A DNA stretch of 64,000 nt from DATKZH01 sp035528065. Its GTDB lineage: Bacteria > Planctomycetota > Planctomycetia > Pirellulales > Thermoguttaceae. A program made the position numbers and the translations under genes. Below the pieces are notes generated by a model that was not told the origin of the DNA, did no database searches, and saw nothing but the letters and a program-made list of their open reading frames with translations. Within the stretch, counting starts at the first letter, position 1; the number at the start of each line of letters is the position of its first letter. Location: NCBI GenBank assembly GCA_035528065.1, contig DATKZH010000558.1:1-64000 (forward strand), written 5' to 3'. This document shows, piece by piece, positions 9,964 to 18,319 of the stretch.

Positions 9964-10539
9964 ATGGGCAGTCTGAAGGGAACGAAGACGGAGAGAAACC
10001 TGCTCGGCGCGTTCGCCGGCGAATCGCAGGCGAGAAACCGCTACACGTACTTCGCCGGCGCGGCCCGGAAGGAGGGCTTCGTCCAGATCGCCGACGTCTT
10101 CGAGGAGACCGCCAACCAGGAGCGAGAGCACGCCCAGCGGTTCTTCAAGTTCCTCGAAGGCGGCGACGTGGAGATCCAGGCCGCGTTCCCCGCGGGCGTG
10201 ATCGGCACCACGTCCGAAAACCTCAGGGCCGCCGCGGCCGGCGAGCACGAAGAATGGGAGACCTTGTATCCCGGCTTTGCCGCCGTCGCCCGAGAAGAAG
10301 GGTTCGACGCCGTCGCCCTCGTGTTCGAGGCGATCTCGGTCGCCGAGAAGCAGCACGAGAAGCGCTACTTGGGCCTGCTGGCCAACGTGGAGGCGGGCAC
10401 CGTGTTCCGGAAGGACAAGAAGGTTGTCTGGAGGTGTCGCAACTGCGGCTATCTCCACGAGGGAGAAGAAGCGCCCAAGGCCTGCCCCGCCTGCGCACAC
10501 CCCCAGGCACATTTCGAGCTACTGGCTGAGAACTGGTGA
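9964..10539 (+). CDS. rbr: Rubrerythrin
   Basis: 191 residues: a four-helix di-iron domain and a C-terminal rubredoxin domain. Di-iron ligands occur in the paired helices (Glu20 in GESQARNRY, EREHAQRF near 53-56, the EEWETLYP helix near 94-97, and AISVAEKQHEKRY near 127-130). Rubredoxin cysteines are Cys158/Cys161 (CRNCGYLHEG) and Cys174/Cys177 (CPAC). It reduces H2O2 to water in anaerobes. AAAGGAGAG precedes the ATG; the gene begins 27 bp after pntB. Confidence 0.95.
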   Translation: MGSLKGTKTERNLLGAFAGESQARNRYTYFAGAARKEGFVQIADVFEETANQEREHAQRFFKFLEGGDVEIQAAFPAGVIGTTSENLRAAAAGEHEEWETLYPGFAAVAREEGFDAVALVFEAISVAEKQHEKRYLGLLANVEAGTVFRKDKKVVWRCRNCGYLHEGEEAPKACPACAHPQAHFELLAENW

Positions 10540-10570
10540 CGATGGGGCGAGTTGCCCTTACGTATCACAT

Positions 10571-10595
10571 CGTTCCGACGCGAAGCGTCGGAACG
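10571..10595. repeat. CGTTCC-type palindrome
   Basis: CGTTCCGACG, then CGAAG, then CGTCGGAACG form a near-perfect 25-bp palindrome with short flanks AT...AT. The same CGTTCC...GGAACG design occurs at 13.0, 15.4, 15.5 and 26.5 kb, marking it as an interspersed extragenic repeat. Confidence 0.65.
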
Positions 10596-10613
10596 ATGAA
10601 GAGCGTGGTGACG

Positions 10614-10700
10614 CTCGTTTAACCGCAAGCCGAAGGCGTGCGCGAGCAGCCAAAGCGGGCTCGCGATCCCGCGCACGCCTCCGGCTTGCGGTTAAACGAG
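10614..10700. repeat. Long inverted repeat, 31-bp arms
   Basis: Arms 10614-10644 and 10670-10700 are reverse complements at 30 of 31 positions, with a 25-base loop. The arm begins CTCGTTTAACCGCAAGCC and ends GGCGTGCGCG. Too long and too perfect for a simple terminator; it resembles a non-autonomous REP/MITE-like element. Transcribed, it would give a very stable hairpin between rbr and the next gene. Confidence 0.75.
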
Positions 10701-10871
10701 ACTGCCGCCAAAGGTGGTTGCGGTCTTGGGGCGAAGACCACGGCAGCAGGCCCACGTCACCCGGCACGTCGCCAACGGCGGCCACGGAAGCCGCCTACCG
10801 GGAAGTTGCGTTTCGCGCAGACGGTCTGCGCGCAGCGCGGGACCGGAAACGATCAACGGAACGAAACGAAA

Positions 10872-12998
10872 ATGGCCGACAAGAAGCGAGTCCTGTTCCT
10901 CTGCGTGGGAAACTCCTGCCGGTCGCAAATGGCCGAGGGTTGGCTGCGGCACATGGCGCCCGACAGGTTCGACGTGCAGAGCGCGGGCAGCATCGCCGCC
11001 GGGCTCAATCCGCACGCGGTGAAGGTCATGGCGGAGGTCGGCGTCGACGTCTCCCGCCAACGTAGCAAACGTGTCGAGAGGTTCGCCAATCGCCGGTTCG
11101 ACTACGTGGTCACCGTCTGCGACGAAGCCAACCGCGAGTGTCCGGTCTTCCTGGGGCACGCGGGAAAGCGACTGCACTGGCCGTTTGAAGACCCGGCGGA
11201 CGCAGCCGGCAGCGCCGAGGAGGTGGTCCGCGTTTTCCGTCTCGTCCGCGATCAAATCAAGGCACGCTTGGAGCGCTTCGTCGAGGAGGAAGCCAAGGCG
11301 GAGCGCTCCGCGGATCGATCGACCGAGCGGAGGGAGTTGCAGGAAGGAAGGATGACGACGCCACGAATCCGCACCGAGACTCGTTTCGTCGGTCTGCCCA
11401 TCAGCGGCGGAACCGCGGTGGCCAGGGTATGCCTGTTCAACGAGAAGCGCCACAGCAACCTGGCTGCGTACCGGGTCGCGGGCGAGGGGCTCGAGCGCGA
11501 GGAGAATCGCGTGCGCCAAGCGATCGCGTTGGCCGCCAATCAGCTCGACCTGGTGATCAAGAACGTGTTCGAGCGGATCGGTCCCGCCGAAGCCCAAATC
11601 TTCGAGGCCCAAAAGGCGATCCTGGCCGACAAGGTCCTGGTGCGGGAGATCCTCGGGGCCATCGAGTCGCGGAAGCTCAACGCGGAAGCCGCGGTCGCGC
11701 AGATCCTCGACGCGTACGAGTCGCGCCTCCAGGAAGTGGACAACGAATACCTCAAAGAGCGGGCGAGCGATATCGGCGAAATCCGACGGCGGCTGCTCGA
11801 CGTCCTGGCGAACATGAACCCTTCGCTTCAGTGCGCCGACGACCAGCACTGCCGGCAAGGTCGCGATCGGATTATCGTGGCCGAGGAGCTGACGCCCAGC
11901 CTGGCCGTCGAGCTCGACATGGATCACACGCTGGGCTTCGTCACCGAGCGCGGCGGCCCCACGTCGCACGCCGCGATCCTCGCCCGGGCCCTGGGCATCC
12001 CCGCCGTCAGCGGCATCCAAGGCATCCACGGCCTCCTGAGCTGCGGCACGGAGCTGCTCGTCGACGGCGACGCCGGGGAGGTGATCGTCTGGCCCAGCGA
12101 CGACACGATCGCCGGCGTGAAATCGGAGCGGCGCGTGGCCGTGCGCACGTCCTCGCCGGTCGATCCCGTGCCCGGGCTGACCGTGATGGCGAACATCAGC
12201 TACGCGGCCGACGTGGCCCAGGCCGTCGAGCAGAAGGCCGAAGGGGTGGGGCTGTATCGCACGGAGTTCGAGTTCTTCGCCGCGGGGCGGATCCTCACCG
12301 AGGAGGAGCAACTCGAGCGGTACGCCTCGGTGGTCCGGGCGATGGACGGCCGGCCCGTCTGCTTTCGGCTGTTGGACATCGGCGGCGACAAACCCGCCCC
12401 GTTTCTCGACCTGCCCCGGGAAGACAACCCCTACTTGGGCTTCCGCGGGAGCCGCCTGCTCCTGGGCCGGACGGACCTGTTGCGGGCGCAGGCCCGGGCG
12501 CTGGCCAGGGCGTCGCTTTTCGGCCCGGTCGACGTGATGTATCCGATGATCGTCGACCGCGACCAGTTCCTCCGGCTCAAAGCGCTTTTCGAGGAAGCAA
12601 CGGCCGACCTGTCGGCCGGGCGGTTGCGGCACGGCGTGATGTTCGAGGTCCCCTCCGCGTGCCTCGAAGCCCGGGAGCTGCTCGAAACGGCCCAGTTCGC
12701 CAGCATCGGCACGAACGACCTGATCCAGTACCTGTTCGCCGTGGATCGGAACAACGAGCTGGTGGCCGACGACTACACGCCGGATCGGCCCGTCTTCTGG
12801 GCCGTGCTGGGACAGATTGCCGCCGCCGCCCAAGCGACGGGCCGAACCGTCTCCCTCTGCGGCGAGGCGGCCAGCAACGTGTGGTTTTTGCCCAGGTTCT
12901 TGGAGCTCGGGCTGACGAGACTGAGCGTCAGTCCGCGGTTCATCCCCGAGCTGCGCCTGGCGGCGAAAGAAAACACCACGCAAACTCAGACGCCATGA
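10872..12998 (+). CDS. Arsenate reductase-like domain fused to PTS enzyme I
   Basis: 708 residues in one frame without a stop. Residues 1-140 are a thioredoxin-coupled arsenate reductase/LMW phosphatase: the P-loop CVGNSCR (Cys11-Arg17) and the redox pair Cys83/Cys90 (CDEANREC) match the B. subtilis ArsC spacing, with WPFEDPA after. A charged linker (140-160) leads to a full PEP-protein phosphotransferase: the phospho-histidine loop GGPTSHAAILAR (His366), DIGGDKPAPF, NPYLGFRGSR, TNDLIQYL and a C-terminal SLCGEAASN that differs from the common CGEMAGD. AGGAAGGAAGG precedes an in-frame ATG at 11352, so a separate enzyme I could also be made from an internal start. No HPr or EII gene is in view. 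A sequencing or real fusion cannot be told apart by eye. Confidence 0.8.
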   Translation: MADKKRVLFLCVGNSCRSQMAEGWLRHMAPDRFDVQSAGSIAAGLNPHAVKVMAEVGVDVSRQRSKRVERFANRRFDYVVTVCDEANRECPVFLGHAGKRLHWPFEDPADAAGSAEEVVRVFRLVRDQIKARLERFVEEEAKAERSADRSTERRELQEGRMTTPRIRTETRFVGLPISGGTAVARVCLFNEKRHSNLAAYRVAGEGLEREENRVRQAIALAANQLDLVIKNVFERIGPAEAQIFEAQKAILADKVLVREILGAIESRKLNAEAAVAQILDAYESRLQEVDNEYLKERASDIGEIRRRLLDVLANMNPSLQCADDQHCRQGRDRIIVAEELTPSLAVELDMDHTLGFVTERGGPTSHAAILARALGIPAVSGIQGIHGLLSCGTELLVDGDAGEVIVWPSDDTIAGVKSERRVAVRTSSPVDPVPGLTVMANISYAADVAQAVEQKAEGVGLYRTEFEFFAAGRILTEEEQLERYASVVRAMDGRPVCFRLLDIGGDKPAPFLDLPREDNPYLGFRGSRLLLGRTDLLRAQARALARASLFGPVDVMYPMIVDRDQFLRLKALFEEATADLSAGRLRHGVMFEVPSACLEARELLETAQFASIGTNDLIQYLFAVDRNNELVADDYTPDRPVFWAVLGQIAAAAQATGRTVSLCGEAASNVWFLPRFLELGLTRLSVSPRFIPELRLAAKENTTQTQTP

Positions 12999-13125
12999 AG
13001 CGAGTGAACATCGTTCCGACGCTTCGCGTCCTGTCTCTGCGACGCGAAGCGTCCCCGGGATACGTTCCCACGCGAAGCGTGGGAACGATGAGAAACACCA
13101 TGCAAGTACAGACGCCATGAAGCGA
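12971..13125. repeat. Palindromic element flanked by 33-bp direct repeats
   Basis: The 33-base segments 12971-13003 and 13093-13125 agree at 29 positions; each covers ...CAGACGCCATGAAGCGA. Between them lie GACGCTTCGCGTC, GCGACGCGAAGCGTC and the palindrome CGTTCCCACG/CGTGGGAACG, the same module found at 26.5 kb. The arrangement looks like insertion with target duplication at the junction of the enzyme I stop and the start of the next gene. Confidence 0.7.
12995..13120 (+). other. 41-codon open frame inside the inserted element
   Basis: ATG at 12995 overlaps the fusion gene's TGA (ATGA) and this frame's own TGA overlaps the ATG of the downstream gene at 13117 (ATGA). It begins MKRVNIVPTLRV and is made of repeat DNA; the 26.5-kb copy could encode a similar IVPTLRV peptide. 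I doubt it is a functional protein, but translation through it could keep the flanking genes coupled. Confidence 0.3.
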
Positions 13126-15357
13126 CTGGCTGTTTTTCTCACGATCGGACTAGCGATCGCAGGTCTGCTTCTTGCCGTAGGCGAACACGACTGTTCAGGA
13201 GAAAGTGACGAAGCCATGAACGCTTCACCCAAGACTCGCCAAGAAACCGACGCGAAGCACTCGGCCGCGAAGCCCGCGAATCACCTGGCGGGAGAAACCA
13301 GCCCGTATCTCCTCCAGCACGCCCACAACCCGGTCGACTGGCACCCGTGGGGCGACGAGGCGCTCCGCCGGGCCAAAGCGGAGAACAAGCCGATCTTCCT
13401 TTCCATCGGGTACTCCTCGTGTCACTGGTGCCACGTGATGGAGCGGGAGTCGTTCGAGGACCCCGAGACGGCCAAGATCCTCAACGAGCATTTCGTCGCC
13501 ATCAAGGTGGATCGCGAGGAGCGCCCCGACTTGGACGAGATCTACATGACGGCCGTGCAGCTCCTGACCGGCCGCGGCGGCTGGCCGCTGAGCGTCTTTC
13601 TCACACCGGAACTGAAGCCGTTCTACGGCGGCACGTACTTCCCGCCCGACGAGCGGTTCGGAATGCCCTCGTTCCAGCGCGTCCTGAAGGCGCTGGCCGA
13701 GGCGTGGCGCGAGAAGCCCGACCAGATCGCCGACAGTTCGGAGCAGATGCTCCAGGCAATCGAGGCCAACGCGGCGCCGGAGCTGTCCGCGGCCGGCCCG
13801 CTCGATGCGTCGATCCTCGACCGGGCGGTGGCGGAGCTGCGGAGCCAGTTCGACCCGCGATGGGGCGGGTTCGGCGCGGAGCCGAAGTTCCCTTCCGGAG
13901 CCGCGATCGCGGTGTTGCTTCGCCAGCAGCTCCACGACGGCCGGACCGACGCCCTGGAGATGGCCACCGTCACGCTCGACCGCATGGCCTACGGCGGTAT
14001 CCACGACCAGATCGGCGGGGGCTTCCACCGCTATTCGGTCGACGTCCAGTGGCTTGTGCCCCACTTCGAGAAGATGCTCTACGACAACGCGATCCTGGCC
14101 AAGGCGTATCTCGAAGCGTGGCAGGCGACCGGCAAGGACCTTTACCGCCGGGTGGCCGTCGGGATCTTGGACTACGTGCTTCGCGACATGACCGACGCCC
14201 GCGGCGGGTTCCACTCGGCCGAGGACGCCGACAGCGAAGGCGAGGAGGGCAAGTTCTACGTCTGGCGACCCGACCAGATCAGGGCCGCGTTGGGCGACGA
14301 AGAGGGGGCTTTCTTCGCGGAGTTCTACGGAGTGTCCGAGAGGGGGAACTTCGAGGGCCGCAACATCCTCCACGTCCCGCAAGATCCGGCCGCCTTCGCC
14401 CGCCGGAAGGGCTTCTCCGAAGAGAAGTTGGAAGACCGCCTGGCCCCGCTCCGCCGAAAGCTTTTGGCCGAGCGGGCCCGGCGCGTCCGCCCGGGCAAAG
14501 ACGACAAGGTGCTCTCGGCGTGGAACGGCATGATGATCTCGGCGCTGGCACGGGGCCACCAGGTCCTGGGCGATCGGCGCTACCTCGACGCCGCGGAGAA
14601 AGCGGCGGACTTCATGCTCACCGAAATGGTCCGCGAGGGCACGCTGTTGCGGACCTATCGAGCCACCGGCGGAGCTGAGGGCGGCGTGAGCAAGCTGCCC
14701 GGCTACCTCGACGATTACGCCGAGATGGCCAACGGCCTGGTCGACCTTTACGAGGCGAGCTTCGAGCTGCGTTGGCTGGAGGCCGCCGACGGGCTGGTGC
14801 GTAAGATGACGGCCGATTTCTGGGACGACGCGGACGGGGGCTTCTTCTACACGTCGGCCGCCCACAAGGACCTCCTGGTGCGGACCAAGCCGTTCTACGA
14901 CGGCGCCGTGCCGTCGGGGAACTCGACGGCGTCCTTGGTGCTTTTGCGGTTATCGAAGCTCCTGGACAAGGAGGAGTACACCACGAAGGCGGAAGCGGTG
15001 CTGGCGTCGATGGCCGATCGGATGCTCGAGCAGCCCAGGGGGCATCTCGATTTGCTCGTCGCGGCGGATTGGCATCTTCGCCCGACGCGGGAAATCGCCG
15101 TCGCCGGCACGGCCGACAGCGACGAGACCAGGCAGCTCCTGGAGATGATCCACGCCCGGTTCTTCCCCAACAAGATCCTGGCCCTGGCCCCGCCGGATGC
15201 CGCGGCGGCCGAGAAAGCGGCGGATCGGGTCCCGCTTCTGCAAGACAAGACGATGCTGTCGGGGAAGACGACCGTCTACGTCTGCGAGAATTTCACCTGC
15301 AAGCGGCCGGTGAGCGACGCGGGAGATCTTAAGCAATTGCTGGACGAATCTCATTAG
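13117..15357 (+). CDS. DUF255 thioredoxin-fold protein, YyaL/SPATA20 family
   Basis: 746 residues. A hydrophobic N-terminus (1-21) suggests export or anchoring. Residues ~55-215 are the DUF255 thioredoxin-like domain, starting NHLAGETSPYLLQHAHNPVDW and carrying the active-site-like CHWC (102-105). The rest is an (alpha/alpha)6-barrel resembling glycoside hydrolase or N-acylglucosamine epimerase folds (HDQIGGGFHRYSVD, HFEKMLYDNA, DADSEGEEGKFYVW). Length is normal for the family. Function in bacteria is not established; a redox role fits the thioredoxin domain and the neighbours. Its start seems to have been duplicated by the element upstream. Confidence 0.85.
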   Translation: MKRLAVFLTIGLAIAGLLLAVGEHDCSGESDEAMNASPKTRQETDAKHSAAKPANHLAGETSPYLLQHAHNPVDWHPWGDEALRRAKAENKPIFLSIGYSSCHWCHVMERESFEDPETAKILNEHFVAIKVDREERPDLDEIYMTAVQLLTGRGGWPLSVFLTPELKPFYGGTYFPPDERFGMPSFQRVLKALAEAWREKPDQIADSSEQMLQAIEANAAPELSAAGPLDASILDRAVAELRSQFDPRWGGFGAEPKFPSGAAIAVLLRQQLHDGRTDALEMATVTLDRMAYGGIHDQIGGGFHRYSVDVQWLVPHFEKMLYDNAILAKAYLEAWQATGKDLYRRVAVGILDYVLRDMTDARGGFHSAEDADSEGEEGKFYVWRPDQIRAALGDEEGAFFAEFYGVSERGNFEGRNILHVPQDPAAFARRKGFSEEKLEDRLAPLRRKLLAERARRVRPGKDDKVLSAWNGMMISALARGHQVLGDRRYLDAAEKAADFMLTEMVREGTLLRTYRATGGAEGGVSKLPGYLDDYAEMANGLVDLYEASFELRWLEAADGLVRKMTADFWDDADGGFFYTSAAHKDLLVRTKPFYDGAVPSGNSTASLVLLRLSKLLDKEEYTTKAEAVLASMADRMLEQPRGHLDLLVAADWHLRPTREIAVAGTADSDETRQLLEMIHARFFPNKILALAPPDAAAAEKAADRVPLLQDKTMLSGKTTVYVCENFTCKRPVSDAGDLKQLLDESH

Positions 15358-15402
15358 CCCGATTATGGGGTGAAAGGAGCCCCATCGCGGCCCCATTGCC
15401 CT

Positions 15403-15549
15403 CGTTCCCAGGCTCTGCCTGGGAACGCAAGGTCCGGCAGGCTCCGCCTGCCTCCCCGACGCTTGAGACCGTGCATGGTCATCGTCTCCTTTGGCGTCTT
15501 TCGAGGCGGAGCCTCGTTGTAGTGCGTTCCCAGGCAGAGCCTGGGAACG
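15403..15549. repeat. Pair of inverted palindromic repeats
   Basis: Two 25-bp palindromes beginning CGTTCCCAGGC lie at 15403-15427 and 15525-15549 in opposite orientation and are exact reverse complements of each other. Between them is GAGGCGGAGCCTC (15503-15515). This is a REPIN-like arrangement in the 246-bp gap between the DUF255 gene and the permease; a further half copy CTGGGAACGA follows. Confidence 0.7.
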
Positions 15550-15603
15550 AGGAAAGCCTGGGAACGATGAACGTGTGCGAGGAACGCACGAGGAGCGTGA
15601 GCG

Positions 15604-16797
15604 ATGTATGAGCTCGTGGCAAGAATCCTGTGGGAGAGCTGGCTCGTGTTGGGCCAGATGGCGCCGTACCTGCTGCTCGGGTTCCTGGTCGCGGGGCTGC
15701 TCTCGGTGGGCATCTCGCCGGCTTGGGTCGAGCGGCGCCTGGGCAAGCGCGGGCTGGGGCCGGTGATCACCGCGTCGCTGGTGGGCGTGCCGCTCCCGCT
15801 GTGCTCCTGCGGGGTGATCCCCGTGTCGGCCTCGATCCGCCGCCACGGCGCAAGCCGCGGGGCCACCACGGCGTTCCTCCTCTCTACGCCCCAGACCGGC
15901 GTGGACAGCATCGCCGTCACCTACGCCCTGCTCGGGCCGGTGTTCGCCGTCTTCCGGCCGCTGGTGGCGCTGCTGACCGGGATCGTCGGCGGCTTCCTGG
16001 TCCAACTGTTCGACCGGGCGGACGGGCAGAACGAAGCCGAGGAGCCATGCGCGGACCCCTGCGCGGACGGCTGCCACGATGCCGGCGCCGACCCAGGCGC
16101 CGACGCCTGCCCCACCTGTTCGAACGACAGCACCACCGGCGCCCCCCAGGAAACCTGCACGGAAGCCTGTTGCGAAGGCGGGCGCCAAGGCAGCGTGATC
16201 GTGCGGGCATTGCGATACGGACTGGTGACTTTGCCGCGGGACATCGGGCCGGCCCTGGCCGTAGGGATCCTGGTCGCCGGGGCGATCGGGGCGGTGGTGC
16301 CCGAGGACCTGTTGCGCGCCTACGTCGGCGGCGGGGTGGTCTTTATCCTGCTGGCGATGGCGGCGGGGATTCCGATCTACGTCTGCGCCACGGCCTCCGT
16401 CCCTATCGCGGTTGGCCTGATCCACCTCGGTGCCTCGCCCGGCGCGGCCCTGGCGTTCCTGATCGCCGGGCCGGCGACCAACGCCGCCACGCTGACCACC
16501 GCCTGGCGAGTGCTCGGCCGGCGGGCGACCATCCTGTATCTTGCGACGGTCGCCGCCGGCGCGGTGGTGTGCGGGCTGCTTTTGGACTGGCTCATTCCTA
16601 CGGTGGGGGCGGCCGCGCCGCAGCTTGGCGGCGGTCCCCACGCCGAGCCGACGGGCGGCTGGTTGTCGAGCGCCAGCGCAGTCGCTATGCTGGCCGTGCT
16701 GGTCGTCTCCTACGCGTCGAAGGGGAGGAAACGGGAGCCAAGGAGACAAGATCGTGACGCCGATCTCCAACGCAGCGAAGCTGAAGGACGGGATTGA
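15604..16797 (+). CDS. SO_0444/ArsP-type membrane permease
   Basis: 397 residues, about eight to ten membrane helices in two halves. The N-terminal half has the family motif GVPLPLCSCGVIPVSASIRR (Cys67, Cys69) and FLLSTPQTGVDS; the second half repeats the design in GPATNAATLT. Between the halves a hydrophilic loop (about 140-195) carries eight cysteines (149, 153, 157, 169, 172, 185, 189, 190), suggesting thiol-metal or metalloid binding. Relatives are annotated as copper/zinc efflux or ArsP-like arsenical permeases; the substrate here is open. The ArsC domain 3 kb upstream is compatible with arsenic. The next gene starts inside its last 44 bp. Confidence 0.8.
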   Translation: MYELVARILWESWLVLGQMAPYLLLGFLVAGLLSVGISPAWVERRLGKRGLGPVITASLVGVPLPLCSCGVIPVSASIRRHGASRGATTAFLLSTPQTGVDSIAVTYALLGPVFAVFRPLVALLTGIVGGFLVQLFDRADGQNEAEEPCADPCADGCHDAGADPGADACPTCSNDSTTGAPQETCTEACCEGGRQGSVIVRALRYGLVTLPRDIGPALAVGILVAGAIGAVVPEDLLRAYVGGGVVFILLAMAAGIPIYVCATASVPIAVGLIHLGASPGAALAFLIAGPATNAATLTTAWRVLGRRATILYLATVAAGAVVCGLLLDWLIPTVGAAAPQLGGGPHAEPTGGWLSSASAVAMLAVLVVSYASKGRKREPRRQDRDADLQRSEAEGRD

Positions 16798-17962
16798 CTG
16801 GGTCGGGTTCGTCGACTGGAACGTCCGCGACTTCCACGGCTACACGGCCCATCGCGGCACCACGTACAACGCCTATCTCGTGCGCGACGAGAAGACGGCG
16901 CTGGTGGACGCGGTCAAGGCCCCCTACGCCGACGAGCTGCTCGGCAACGTCGCCGCCCTGACCGAGCTTTCGCGGGTCGACTACGTCGTCTCGAACCATG
17001 CCGAGCCGGACCACGCCGGCGTGATGGACCGCGTGATGGAGGCCCTTCCCAACGCCACGCTGGTGGCCAACGCGAAGTGCCTGGAGGCGCTGGGGCGGTA
17101 TTTCGACACCTCGGGCTGGAAGACCCGGGCCGTGGAGACCGGCGATTGCGTCTCCCTGGGCCGGCGCACGCTCCGGTTCGTCAACACGCCGATGGTGCAT
17201 TGGCCCGAGTCGATGTTCACGTACGTGCCCGAGGAGAAGCTGCTGTTTTCCATGGACGCCTTCGGGCAGCACTACGCCACGTCGCAGCGGTTCGACGACG
17301 AGGTCGACCTCTCGACCGTGTTGAGCGAGGCCAAGGCCTACTACGCGAACATCGTGATGCCCTACGGCAAGCAGGTCGCCAAGACGCTCGCGCTGGCAGC
17401 GGAGTTGGAGATCGACTGGATCGCGCCCAGCCACGGCGTGATCTGGCGCCGCCATCCGGGGGAGATTCTGAAGGCCTACGGCGACTGGTCGGTCTGCCGG
17501 CCCGGGCCGAAGGTACTTGTCGTCTACGATACAATGTGGGGGAGCACGGGGCGGATGGCGGAGGCGATCTACGAGGGGGCGTCGGGGGAGGAGGTCGAAG
17601 CGGTGCTCTTGCACGTGCGACGCTGCGATCTCACCCGAATCGCCACCGAAGTGCTCGACGCCGCCACCGTGGCCTTCGGCTCCGCGACGCTCAACCGGGA
17701 GATGATGCCGATGGCCAGCGCCGTGCTCACCTACTGGAAGGGGCTCAGACCCTCCGGCAAGGCCGGCTTCGCCTTCGGGTCCTACGGCTGGGGGAGAGGC
17801 GGGCCGGAGGCCGTGCATGCGTGCCTGGAGGGGCTCGGGTGGGAGATCCTCCGTGAGCCCTTGAGGGCCCGGTATCGGCCCTCGCCGGAAGTGCTTGACG
17901 AATGTTGCGAGGCAGGCCGAATGTTGGCCCGCAAGGCTCGGGAGATGGCCGGCGCCACCTGA
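16754..17962 (+). CDS. FprA-family flavodiiron protein (O2 or NO reductase)
   Basis: 402 residues: a metallo-beta-lactamase-like di-iron domain (1-~245) and a flavodoxin domain (~250-400). Iron ligands are His82, Glu84, Asp86 (HAEPDH), His149 (MVHWPE), Asp168 (FSMDAFG) and His227 (PSHGVIW), a complete set. FMN phosphate loop at YDTMWGSTGRMA. GTG start with AAGGAGACAAG; it overlaps the permease gene by 44 bp. A-type flavodiiron proteins take electrons from rubredoxin and reduce O2 to water (or NO to N2O); rubredoxin is encoded 150 bp downstream. Confidence 0.94.
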   Translation: MTPISNAAKLKDGIDWVGFVDWNVRDFHGYTAHRGTTYNAYLVRDEKTALVDAVKAPYADELLGNVAALTELSRVDYVVSNHAEPDHAGVMDRVMEALPNATLVANAKCLEALGRYFDTSGWKTRAVETGDCVSLGRRTLRFVNTPMVHWPESMFTYVPEEKLLFSMDAFGQHYATSQRFDDEVDLSTVLSEAKAYYANIVMPYGKQVAKTLALAAELEIDWIAPSHGVIWRRHPGEILKAYGDWSVCRPGPKVLVVYDTMWGSTGRMAEAIYEGASGEEVEAVLLHVRRCDLTRIATEVLDAATVAFGSATLNREMMPMASAVLTYWKGLRPSGKAGFAFGSYGWGRGGPEAVHACLEGLGWEILREPLRARYRPSPEVLDECCEAGRMLARKAREMAGAT

Positions 17963-17996
17963 GAGGCCCGGATAAGGGGCGGCCGAAAAACAACTT

Positions 17997-18040
17997 GGGG
18001 ACTGTCCCGATCTTCGCGCAGCGAAAACCGGACTGTCCCC
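17997..18040. repeat. GGGGACTGTCC-type inverted repeat
   Basis: GGGGACTGTCCC at 17997-18008 and GGACTGTCCCC at 18030-18040 form an imperfect inverted repeat (one internal mismatch) around GATCTTCGCGCAGCGAAAACC. It lies in the gap between the flavodiiron gene and rubredoxin and looks like another small interspersed palindrome. Confidence 0.5.
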
Positions 18041-18115
18041 TTCCGAAATGCCGACCAACGAGCCAGAACCGGTCGGACAGAATCATCCGGCCTTCACACG
18101 GGAGGAGACGACGAG

Positions 18116-18277
18116 ATGACCAGGTACATCTGTGACGTGTGTGACTGGGTCTACGACCCCGCGGAAGGGCTGCCCGAGGAAGGCATCGAGCCGGGCACGC
18201 CGTTCCAGGACTTGCCCGACGACTTCGAGTGTCCCGAGTGCGGCGTGGGCAAGGACGAGTTTTCACCGGAGGAATAG
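18116..18277 (+). CDS. Rubredoxin
   Basis: 53 residues, the usual rubredoxin length. Fe-Cys4 knuckles are Cys6/Cys9 (YICDVCDWVYD) and Cys39/Cys42 (ECPECGVGKDEF), with the conserved GTPFQDLPDDFECP stretch between. GGAGGAGACGACG before the ATG. A small cytosolic one-electron carrier; it is the expected donor to the flavodiiron protein just upstream and possibly to rubrerythrin and desulfoferrodoxin. Confidence 0.96.
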   Translation: MTRYICDVCDWVYDPAEGLPEEGIEPGTPFQDLPDDFECPECGVGKDEFSPEE

Positions 18278-18319
18278 CTCCGGGGGGGCGCGGCGCGCCG
18301 AGTTGGAGAGGGCAGTGCG

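Larger units (their letters stand above)
10540..10871. other. Intergenic region occupied by palindromic repeats
   Basis: No gene seen. Most of the space is taken by a 25-bp palindrome at 10571-10595 and the long inverted repeat at 10614-10700, both listed separately. The last 170 bases before the ArsC-EI fusion show no clear promoter. Confidence 0.5.

Noticed and set aside
10692..13232. 846-codon open frame on the minus strand
   Set aside because: It lies antisense to the ArsC-EI fusion, has no recognisable domain and is His/Arg/Gly-rich as expected of a shadow in high-GC DNA.
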